Source: Aureococcus anophagefferens
Taxonomy: Eukaryota; Sar; Pelagophyceae; Pelagomonadales; Pelagomonadaceae
Reading direction: 5' to 3'
Length of the DNA: 15,520 bases
Assembly (NCBI RefSeq): GCF_000186865.1
Contig: NW_008705564.1
Coordinates: 2,981,484-2,997,003, forward strand
Shown here: positions 1 through 7,103 of the stretch, piece after piece
Layout of the letters: each line of letters begins with the position of its first letter
Position numbering within the stretch: the first letter of the stretch is position 1
Translations under genes and position numbers: made by a program
Notes under the pieces: model-generated
Seen by the model: the letters and a program-made list of their open reading frames with translations, nothing else
Told to the model about the DNA's origin: nothing
Database searches by the model: none

Positions 1-499
1 CGGGGCGCGGCCGCGGCGCAGCGGCCTGGCGCGTCGTACCTGGGCAGCACAAGGGTGAGATATTTCCCAACTCTGGCGGCTGCTATCTCGGTCGTTTTCC
101 GCTCGTTTCGGCTAGTTTTTGGACAGCGATCATCTTTCAGAGAGTTCTCAAGGAGTGGGTGTTTCCTTTGACGATTCATCGCGGATACTAAGTCGAAGTG
201 ACTATGGATTCCCTCGCTGCCCCGCGTCGCACGCTGCGCCGCGGCACAGCACCACTGCGTCCCGCGGCCCCAGGCCCGCGCTGCCGCCCGTGCGGCGCAG
301 CGCCGCCCGCGCACACGCCGCCGCGCCTGGCGCCTCGCCCTCGCAGAGCTCCTGCTTCTCGCGCCTGCGGTCTTGCGGGGTCCGTCGGGGTTTTCCCGCG
401 TGGCGGACCGTCGGAAGGAGACGCCGGTCCTTACCGCCCGAGCGACCCGGGCGCGTCGCTAACACACGATGCGTGAGTGCGAGTTGTGAGGCAGGCTAG
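1..499 (+). other. Possible 3' end of a GC-rich gene entering from the left
   Basis: Bases 1-54 are open and very GC-rich, and end in a good donor (GTGAGA at 55). A 61-nt intron ending CTAG at 115 would join in phase to a frame running from 116 to a TAG at 497-499. The first 30 or so residues after the junction (rich in Ser and Asp) look reasonable. The rest is Arg/Pro/Ala-rich, as almost any frame is in such GC-rich DNA, and the opposite strand is open too (202-465). No family is recognised. It may be a true last exon or a chance frame in a GC island. Confidence 0.2.
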
Positions 500-655
500 A
501 GTCACTGTTATGATGGGGTGGAACATGCGAGAAGCAAGCGAGCAGCTTCTCCGGAACAGACCGAGTACGACTCTTAGACTGTGGACGTCCAGCTTAAGAA
601 AGGTCCAGCGTAACTAGCTAGCATCCCATTACATACCAGCACCACGATCAGGGGA

Positions 656-690
656 TTTCCGTCCACTTGGCCTTTCGTATCTCCCACTAG
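656..690 (+). repeat. 35-nt dispersed repeat, copy 1
   Basis: This 35-nt stretch, starting TTTCCGTCCACTTGGCC, is identical and in the same orientation at 6434-6468. The sequences flanking the two copies differ on both sides. The stretch does not fall inside a gene here. It is probably part of a mobile-element family. Confidence 0.75.
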
Positions 691-734
691 AGCCAAAACT
701 TGCGACTATTCTGTGAAATCGAGTGGTGTCCAGC
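688..734 (+). repeat. Diverged repeat, copy A (partner at 10828-10880)
   Basis: The segment begins TAGAGCCAAAAC and ends near GAGTGGTGTCCAGC. The stretch at 10828-10880 begins with the same 12 bases and ends GAGTGCCAGTGGTCTCCAGC, with substitutions and a short insertion between. It directly follows the 35-nt repeat copy 1, so the two may be pieces of one larger element. Confidence 0.5.
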
Positions 735-808
735 TTATATGCAACGAAAATCAATGGACATGAGTAGCCCCATGGTGTCGCAATCCTCGGTAACTGATTT
801 GGAGCAGC

Positions 809-863
809 GGTAATTACTAGTAATTACCTATGAATTACCGTCCTGAGTATATTCTCGGTAATT
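809..863. repeat. Cluster of GGTAATT palindromes
   Basis: Bases 809-828 form a perfect 20-nt palindrome built from GGTAATTA and its complement around CTAG. Immediately downstream, AATTACCG (833-840) and CGGTAATT (856-863) form a second inverted pair with a 15-nt loop. A related CGGTAACT lies at 788-795. Four close copies of one heptamer in alternating orientation could be a paired transcription-factor site or a hairpin end of a mobile element. The function is not known. Confidence 0.6.
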
Positions 864-887
864 TTAGCCGGCGGTCATAGCCACGAC

Positions 888-1030
888 ATGAACCTGGACA
901 TGAAGGCCGCCATCGCCACGTCCAGCGCGGAGCCGCCCGTCGCCGAAGTGATGCAGCGCCTGCTCGACAAGTACGCGCGGATGCGCGGCCGCGCCGCGTC
1001 AGTCCATGCCGGAACGCGACGAGCGCAGCC
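888..1030 (+). other. GC-rich reading-frame fragment, function unknown
   Basis: From the ATG at 888 a frame with strongly G/C third positions runs for roughly 37 codons and encodes an amphipathic, Ala/Arg/Met-rich helix. Coding character fades after about 1000, although the frame stays open to 1136, where it overlaps the inferred start of PAN3 in another frame. It could be a truncated first exon of an unrelated GC-rich gene, or chance. A contribution to an upstream exon of PAN3 cannot be excluded, but no CCCH zinc finger is encoded here. Confidence 0.2.
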
Positions 1031-1132
1031 CCGCAGCGAGCCAGCCACGAAATCTCACGTTTCTGTGATCTTCGGTCCGCCCGCCATTTTCCAACATCCG
1101 GATACAGCCGTGCAAGTAGTGTGCGGACTGAG

Positions 1133-3247
1133 ATGAATGGTTCTGCGCCTGAGTGGGTGCCCAATCAAAGGTGTGTCGCTCCGCATTAAGATATTGGCTG
1201 TGATGTAACGGCTAGTAGGGAGAGTAGCCCCCTTGATCGAATAGGTTCGTCTCCAGAGATTCCTGGTACATCATTTATAGGGGCCAACAATGCACCGAGC
1301 GGGCGCGAATTTGCGAATAGCGCTGAAGCTCGACATTCGTCTGATAGCAAAATGATCGAAATAACCCGAAACGGTTGCATTTTTTTCTTGACGGAGTCAC
1401 ACGTAAAAGCAGAACTTAGTACAGCATGACCTAATGAGTGTCGATGATACAGGCAACGAGGCCCGTACAAGATCTGGTCAGGCCAAGCTTTTCGGAGCTA
1501 AGTTCGATCAGGAGGTGGGAAATATTGAATGGGAACTCACCAAATGCTACGACAACAGTCATGCCCCGGCATCCATGGCAGCGCAGGCAAATATGCGTGT
1601 TTGTATTACACAGGGCCTGTCTACTAAGGTGGCGGAATTCGTGCGCCGCTTCGGCAGTTGGTTTCCCCTATGCGCTGCGACAGCACCTCGAGACTCAAGC
1701 GCATGATACTCTTAAACAACTGGAGCCAGATGATGAACGTTATAATGAGATACCTCCCGAGTATTGCGCCGCATTTCCCCTGGACTATGGAATTCATGCC
1801 ACGCAAGTTGCCGGCTCATTTGGTTACCTCAGCTCGATATACAAGGTCATAGACCGTCGCTCTGGCCTGCCCTATGCCCTGCGTCGCGTTGACGGCGCTC
1901 GCGTTTCCCAAAAGGTAAACGGCGACAATTGAATTGTCACAACTATGGTTCTATAGGTCACCGCTTCCGTTCAATCGCGTTGGCGTGCAGTCTGTCATTC
2001 CAATATCATATCTCTTCGTCGTATATTTGTTCATGGCGGAGCAACCTATTTTGTTCATCAGTATTGGCCATGCGCGCAATCACTGCTTCAATATCATTTT
2101 GCACCATCAACCCAGGGTATGTGTTCTGGCAATAACTCACCTCGAAGTACCGACATGCACAGATGGCACTTCACTTATTGACGAATCATGTCTTTGGAGT
2201 TATCTCTTGCAACTAGTTACTGCAACACGAACCATACATGCGGCCACGATGGTCGACCAATGTCCTCCAACGCAAGTTAGAATCATGCGGACATTGTCAG
2301 GCATGCCGAGGTATCGGGCTTTCGCGTATTCTAATCACTAGCAGCTGTGGACGTATTCGTCTTGGTGGCGTCGGAGTAACTGACGTGCTTGAGTATGACG
2401 CCTGTCCTGGCCAGTGCTAATAATTTTTTTGGTTAAATTAGTGGGTCCGTCCAGGCAAAAGTGTTGCAGATGGACAGCGGGACGATATCCTCGCTCTCGG
2501 ACATGTGATTCTAGCGCTCGCAACAAGACCAACTGCAGATTCCACGCTGGTCCGCCAGTACTCTGCTCGCCATGCAATTATGCATTGCTTAAACCATCAG
2601 AGGCCACCAAAAATCGGCACATTATTCATCAGGTATCAGTTACCTTATGGACGCAGCGTCTTCAACAAGTTCGCACTATGCTGGAAAGCAGTGTTAGGGC
2701 ACGTTTTTCAGATACGAGACCATGCAAACAACCCCTTGAAACTTTGAAACTGTGTTCAGGTACTCAAGAGAGCTCCATGCCCTCCTTTTGGAGTTGCTGA
2801 CTAGACCCCCGTCGATCTTTGCGTTGTGTGACATGCTGTCTGGCCGAGCATTTGATGAACTCGACAGCGCGTACCTCTGCGGAGATGCCTTGGAGGATCA
2901 CATCACGAGCGAATTTGGTGCTGGTCGCCTATTTCACGTTATGCTCCTTTTGAGCTCCACTCTATTTAAACGTTCTTCAATTATCATCATTTCTTTTTTA
3001 AACTCCCTAATTAGGTGGCTGCGCGTACTGGCAAGATACTGGGGGGCGCTACCTGCTTGCGCTGTTTGGCGAGTATGTCTTTGAGCAAGCTAATAGCCAT
3101 GGGTTTGCAATCACAGACAGCGGGCATGTAAGGTTTTGATTTCAAACATATTCCTCTGATTGTTTCATCCGATAGGCCATTGCTTGTTTGAGTAAACTTG
3201 ATGTGCGAAGCAGCTGCGTGCCGATAATATTTGGCCAGAAGCACTAA
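1133..3247 (+). CDS. PAN3: PAN3, regulatory pseudokinase subunit of the PAN2-PAN3 poly(A) nuclease
   Basis: PAN3 recruits the PAN2 exonuclease to poly(A)-binding protein and so promotes mRNA deadenylation in the cytoplasm. The model has 12 exons: 1133-1170, 1216-1402, 1453-1514, 1559-1602, 1658-1914, 1957-2116, 2163-2251, 2301-2413, 2462-2632, 2760-2971, 3015-3127 and 3176-3247. It totals 505 codons plus stop, and all phases agree. Family landmarks in order: a PAM2-like motif (NGSAPEWVPN) at residues 2-11; a Ser/Pro-rich linker; FPYALRQHL near 113; the pseudokinase segment GLPYALRRVDG (about 180-190), with Arg where active kinases have the ATP-binding Lys; WRAVCHSNIISLR; LWSYLLQL; ACRGI in place of the HRD loop; RIRLGGVGVTDVL in place of DFG; EFGAGRLF; and the C-terminal WQDTGGRYLLALFGEYVF (about 450). 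Identity is very secure from 1658 onward. Exons 1-4 rest on intron size, phase and the PAM2 motif. The junction at 2413/2462 uses a weak acceptor, and the 127-nt intron (2633-2759) may hide a small exon. No N-terminal CCCH zinc finger is seen. Confidence 0.88.
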
Positions 3248-4336
3248 TTGTCCCACTGATCGGCACTAATTAGGCGGGGGATCATGAGGAAATATTGCTC
3301 ACGTCACAAGACGGACGTCCAACAGATCACCTGTGTGGGGTACGCGATATCTGACGAGTCCTGATGTCTTACACACACACAGGCACGATACTAATCACTT
3401 CGTTCTTTGAAGTTCGCCTTGCTCTTGAAGAAGTCATAAATTAAATTGACCTCTGCCTTAAAAGTTGGACTTCTAGGCATGCTCGTGGCTCTTTTGTGCT
3501 GTGCGGCCGACCTGATTTTTGGGATGGAGGTGTACGCGCCATTAGTCAATGGGCGCTGGTGCACGACAACCATCTGCGCTTTTGACCGGGGGGCAATACC
3601 ATTCAAGGTCGAAGTTGGAACGAGCTTTTGTCCGAATGGCTCCAGATTTCCTTTGCACAGCTCTGAATGAATGGGTGGCCGTGGGGCGTCGCCCCATATC
3701 CAAAAATGCATCAAAGATGCTGCAAAGAAAATTGGGTGGCCAGGAAGCCTTGCCCCAGGCGCTCTCGGACATAAGATGTGTGTTTGAATGGTGTTGCCCC
3801 CCCGTCTTTAAATAAAATTGCGTCCACTTTGGTACATGAGTCCCTTTACAAACCTGTTTTGTGGTCGTCCGAATCAGCGAGCACAGAGGGCCGTCCGACG
3901 CGCCAGCCGCGGAGTGCTGCCGCAGTAGGCTACATACATAGAGGGCTGAACACCGGAAAAAGTATTAAGTTACTTTAATATCGGCCGTGGCATGATTTTC
4001 CCATGATACAAAATTTTTTTTCTTTTCTCCGATGACGCTGGCTCAGAATGACTTAATACTGCAACAATTTTGGTTTACTGGCTCGAAGGCGACTTTCGTA
4101 ATCGAGCAGGACGCCGCTGGTAGTTAGTAACCCTGCTCCCGACGCTGCGTACAACCGCAAATCTATGGCGAGGTGCAGTTCGCCATCGCAGTACACCCGG
4201 GGACGTAGGTCGCGACCAGCAATAGGCGCGCGCGACAATGTCTCGCCTCAGGGCGGGCCAATGAGCACTGCTCTCACCAAGTACCTACAGAGCTCCGGCG
4301 GCGTGCGAGGCATGCGCATGTCCTTTGGGCTGGAGA
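3248..4336. other. Intergenic region between convergent PAN3 and ASST-like genes
   Basis: No frame here looks like a real gene. Short open frames on both strands (for example 3391-3714 minus) have no recognisable motif, and those around 3585-3805 lie in a fold-back repeat. An (AC)n run near 3371-3381 and AT-rich stretches near 3995-4025 may belong to the 3' ends of the flanking genes. A minus frame at 4053-4238 has mild coding character but no family. Confidence 0.5.
3585..3805. repeat. 221-nt imperfect fold-back (MITE-like) element
   Basis: The outer 22 nt at 3585-3606 and at 3784-3805 are inverted copies with 20 of 22 positions matching. The arms continue with interrupted pairing: CTTTTGTCCGA on the left against CTTATGTCCGA on the right, then ATTTCCTTTGCA against ATTTTCTTTGCA. 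They meet in a perfect 7-bp stem at the centre (TGGGGCG-T-CGCCCCA, 3682-3696). The right arm carries about 12 extra bases. This shape fits a decayed miniature inverted-repeat element or an inverted duplication. No clear target-site duplication was found. Confidence 0.65.
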
Positions 4337-4365
4337 CTATGGTCCTGCTGTTGGTCGACCCTGCA
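4261..4365 (+). other. Possible orphan first exon
   Basis: An ATG at 4261 opens 35 GC-rich codons ending exactly at a strong donor (GTGAGT at 4366). No downstream exon is visible on this strand, because the following 2 kb are the antisense of the ASST-like gene. Its last 29 bases overlap the 3' end of that gene. It may be a gene fragment or a chance frame. Confidence 0.15.
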
Positions 4366-6367
4366 GTGAGTCTTCTTCGACAGAGAAGGGGCATGTAGAT
4401 GACTCGCGGTGAACTTGTCCCCAGGGGACGAGGCGGAAATTTCCTTCAGCAAATGACAGGCCCTCGTCAGTAGGAAAGGTGAGTTTGGAAACAATCACAT
4501 CGTGGGCATCCATGTCAACCTCATACGCATATCCTGCACCCGAGGGATCCCAATCACGGGTCTTCTCTAGAGATGGGAAGGCGAGGAGGAAGCGCCCATT
4601 AGAAAGCTTTCGTGCAGAACCACCATCAACAGAAAATGCATCGTGCGTCATAGCATGTTTCCACACATCGGCCTTGGACTCAAGGTGTGACGATGGATTC
4701 TGAAGACCAAACGGAAATTCAAATTGCCAGGCTACAGAAACAATTGAAGCCAAGGGATCGAGCTTATACATGATGGCGCGGGAGAAACACCCCCTTTGAG
4801 TCGAGAGTGTGCAACCCGGACGATTGGAACCACCATCGATCATAAGGATATTACCATTCGGGAGTTGAGTGACGTCTAATGGGGAAAAGAATTTGTCAGC
4901 ATCTGAAACGAAAGTGAAATCGGAGATAGTTTCATCTGGCGAAAGGGTCCACTGTTTGCCAGAACCGTCGTGGGCGAGAGAGAAAACGGCATCCAAGGAT
5001 TTTGAGGCAACTATGTAATTGCTAAAGGCGCCAGGCGATACTGAGGAGATCTGGTGGTAGTCTATCGGATTTGCCGAGGCACCGCCTGAGCAAGCGACAT
5101 TTGTGATTGTCTTCCACCCGGCAGAAGCTGGCATGTATGATTCAGGTTCCAAGAAGTTCGACATCTCATAAATGTCTTCTATAGAGCTGGTCTCTGAGTT
5201 GTACCTGGAGATCTTCGACATGGCAAAAATGTCATGCTTCGTTATTGCCGTCTCATTTGGCGCAGATCGGGCAAGGACGGTAATGTTGGGTATCTTGACG
5301 ACATCGTATGTTGTAGTCAGCAAGTCGCGCGCATGCAGCGGCGAAGAGTGGTCTACACGGCACTCCGCAGCGAGGGCGTTATAGTTCACTGGCGCTCCAG
5401 AGCAAGCCATCTTGGTCTGCGATTGCATGAGACCGTGGACATCTACAATCTGGAATTGGGAATTCTCCGTGTAAACTGAACCATTCCGTGAGTATTCGCG
5501 CCCTTGATCTGTACAGGACGCCGCCGAATTAATTATTGCAACGTTTTCACCTGGTGTAAAATCCCATGCAACTGGAGAGCAAGTATGATAGTACCAAACA
5601 ACCCAACCTTCAGCGTCGACCGCGACAATGCCCTCAAACGACATCGTCCCACCGGCCGACCCTGAGCCGTTCACCACTATCCCAGGGGAAACAGCGAATG
5701 TTGCCATCTCAAATGAGGGGTTTGAGCCACCCAGGTGCAAATACGGTGCTTCATCGAAACGCGGGAAGCCAGTACCACCGGTTTTAAAGTCTCCGGCGTA
5801 TTCCATCGTCGCGTAATCATCACCTATTACCTGGACGTAGATAGTGTAGTCATACACAGTCTTGGGTCGAAGTCGATACATCTCGAGTTCCCCGATGGTC
5901 GTCTCGAGAGGCGTGGTCATCTCGATCATCAGTTTCTCAGTCCACAAAGAAGATAAAGTGGACCCCCGAGGCGAATATTTTGCCGTGACCAACGCCTTTT
6001 TTGAGTACTGTAGGAGTGCCCCCGACATCGTGTAGTGCAAAGTCGCCCGCAAAGGCATCAATCGTGACATGTCCATCGCCACGGACGCGCCAACAACCAT
6101 AGATCTCGAAGTCGTCTTGGCCATGGAACACTCAGAATCAGAGCCAGTAATCACAGATGCCTTCAGAGCGGGTGTCGCGCCGGGTGTTACGAACGCAAGG
6201 AAGCCCATCGCGGACACATACGCGGCGAAGATTACGACTGCAAAAAGGGCTACGCGGCGTATCCCGTGTGCGTGGATGTCGCCTCGACGGTTGCTCGTCT
6301 CCGTCAAGGTATGTTGGTATCTCACAATCTCTTGACCACGCCCCGCCCCGCCATATTTAGTCTTCAT
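4337..6367 (-). CDS. Arylsulfotransferase (ASST)-family type II membrane protein
   Basis: ASST enzymes move a sulfuryl group between phenolic compounds through a sulfo-histidine intermediate, without PAPS. This 676-residue protein begins with a short basic cytosolic tail and one membrane segment (about 39-60, preceded by RR). A fibronectin III-like stretch (about 105-195, with the LRPKTVYDYTIYV pattern) follows, then a beta-propeller-like body. Family marks are DYHQISSV (436-443), SNYIVASKSLDAVFSL (449-464), LPNGNILMIDGG (502-513), CFSRAIMYKLDP (527-538) and VAWQF (545-549). Sequons at N233, N295, N361 and N371 fit a luminal or extracellular domain. Position 496-498 reads Pro-Leu-Asp where relatives usually carry Gln-His-Asp, so activity is uncertain. 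The frame is open without introns; a GTGAGA within codons 14-17 is a possible but unneeded donor. Its donor and acceptor substrates cannot be told from sequence. Confidence 0.8.
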   Translation of the reverse strand: MKTKYGGAGRGQEIVRYQHTLTETSNRRGDIHAHGIRRVALFAVVIFAAYVSAMGFLAFVTPGATPALKASVITGSDSECSMAKTTSRSMVVGASVAMDMSRLMPLRATLHYTMSGALLQYSKKALVTAKYSPRGSTLSSLWTEKLMIEMTTPLETTIGELEMYRLRPKTVYDYTIYVQVIGDDYATMEYAGDFKTGGTGFPRFDEAPYLHLGGSNPSFEMATFAVSPGIVVNGSGSAGGTMSFEGIVAVDAEGWVVWYYHTCSPVAWDFTPGENVAIINSAASCTDQGREYSRNGSVYTENSQFQIVDVHGLMQSQTKMACSGAPVNYNALAAECRVDHSSPLHARDLLTTTYDVVKIPNITVLARSAPNETAITKHDIFAMSKISRYNSETSSIEDIYEMSNFLEPESYMPASAGWKTITNVACSGGASANPIDYHQISSVSPGAFSNYIVASKSLDAVFSLAHDGSGKQWTLSPDETISDFTFVSDADKFFSPLDVTQLPNGNILMIDGGSNRPGCTLSTQRGCFSRAIMYKLDPLASIVSVAWQFEFPFGLQNPSSHLESKADVWKHAMTHDAFSVDGGSARKLSNGRFLLAFPSLEKTRDWDPSGAGYAYEVDMDAHDVIVSKLTFPTDEGLSFAEGNFRLVPWGQVHRESSTCPFSVEEDSLQGRPTAGP

Positions 6368-6433
6368 CGAAAAAAGCGTAGCCCAAATTTGGAGAGCTGA
6401 GAAGATACTTCAGATATGATAGGCGAAGATAAG

Positions 6434-6468
6434 TTTCCGTCCACTTGGCCTTTCGTATCTCCCACTAG
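6434..6468 (+). repeat. 35-nt dispersed repeat, copy 2
   Basis: This is identical to 656-690 in the same orientation, 5.8 kb away. It sits about 70 nt upstream of the ASST-like start codon (that gene is on the minus strand). Confidence 0.75.
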
Positions 6469-6512
6469 CCTGAAGCTAAAGGAAGCAAGGTAAACTCCTC
6501 CCTCAAGGGGGG

Positions 6513-6562
6513 GCTGAGCTCGATTCAATTGTGAGTGCTGAGCTCGATTCAACTATGAGTGC
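6513..6562 (+). repeat. Tandem duplication, 24-nt unit, two copies
   Basis: The unit starts GCTGAGCTCGATTCAA at 6513 and again at 6537. The copies differ at two positions (ATTGTG against ACTATG). Confidence 0.8.
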
Positions 6563-6587
6563 CGAATGAAGGCCGACGGACCGCGCT

Positions 6588-6660
6588 TGGATGGCGCAGC
6601 CACCTCAGCCACACTCCCGGAGGGCCTGCACGCTGGCATGGATGGCGCAGCCACCTCAGC
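6588..6660 (+). repeat. 22-nt direct repeat, 51-nt period
   Basis: A 22-nt string containing GGATGGCGCAGCCACCTCAG occurs at 6588-6609 and identically at 6639-6660. Because the period is 17 codons, the repeat keeps any frame through it, but no gene is recognised. Confidence 0.8.
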
Positions 6661-7103
6661 AGGGACGGAGAAGGGTAGGCCAGGGCGGGTGCTTCATCTC
6701 AGGTTGTGCCGAATCCAAACAGCTGAGATGGGTTTCCGGCACCCATAGAGGCGCCACCCACGGACGTAGCCCGCGCGCGTTTGGCGCGCGTGCGCGGCGC
6801 GCGACAGCGCTCGACGCCGTGCGCCCGACCTCGACGGGTCACCCACGGACCCAGGCGGGCCCGGAGACACAAAGGCGCGCGCGGCGGGAGGCTTCACGGG
6901 CCGCGCGAACCCGCGGAGGAGCCCCCATAGGGCCTGATCTAGGAGTCACCCCCTTTATAACTTCTGTGTCCCGAGAATTCGCGCCGGCGAGTATGCGTGG
7001 TTGGTGCTGGCCATGATCCCCCGGTGTGGTCTAGCCTAGGTGCATGCAGCGTCTTTGAAGCAACTTGTAGCTCAGCAAACAGAAAGTCGGTGTCAGCAAC
7101 TAG

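Larger units (their letters stand above)
500..887. other. Gene-free stretch with repeats
   Basis: No convincing reading frame is seen. The stretch holds the 35-nt repeat (656-690), the diverged repeat (688-734) and a cluster of GGTAATT palindromes (809-863). The rest is unremarkable mixed-composition DNA. Confidence 0.6.
6368..7103. other. Gene-free stretch: repeats and a GC-rich island
   Basis: It contains the second 35-nt dispersed repeat, two short tandem duplications and a very GC-rich, CpG-dense segment at about 6560-6910 with CGCGCG runs near 6770-6810. Long open frames exist on both strands in the island (for example 6591-7016 plus), but they are Arg/Ala/Pro-rich without motifs, as expected from composition. 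It may hold the promoter of the ASST-like gene. Confidence 0.5.

Noticed and set aside
1434..1706. Unspliced frame starting at ATG 1434 as the PAN3 N-terminus
   Set aside because: It would also join in phase at 1602, but the alternative with introns 1403-1452 (50 nt) and 1515-1558 (44 nt) links the upstream exons and the PAM2-like motif in one consistent frame with the usual intron size. It remains a fallback model.
3391..3714. Minus-strand 107-codon frame
   Set aside because: No motif or coding-like composition, and it overlaps the fold-back element on its upstream side.
6591..7016. Plus-strand 141-codon frame in the GC island
   Set aside because: Arg/Ala/Pro-rich with no motif, and the other frames and the opposite strand are equally open. 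It is explained by composition and by the 51-nt-period repeat.
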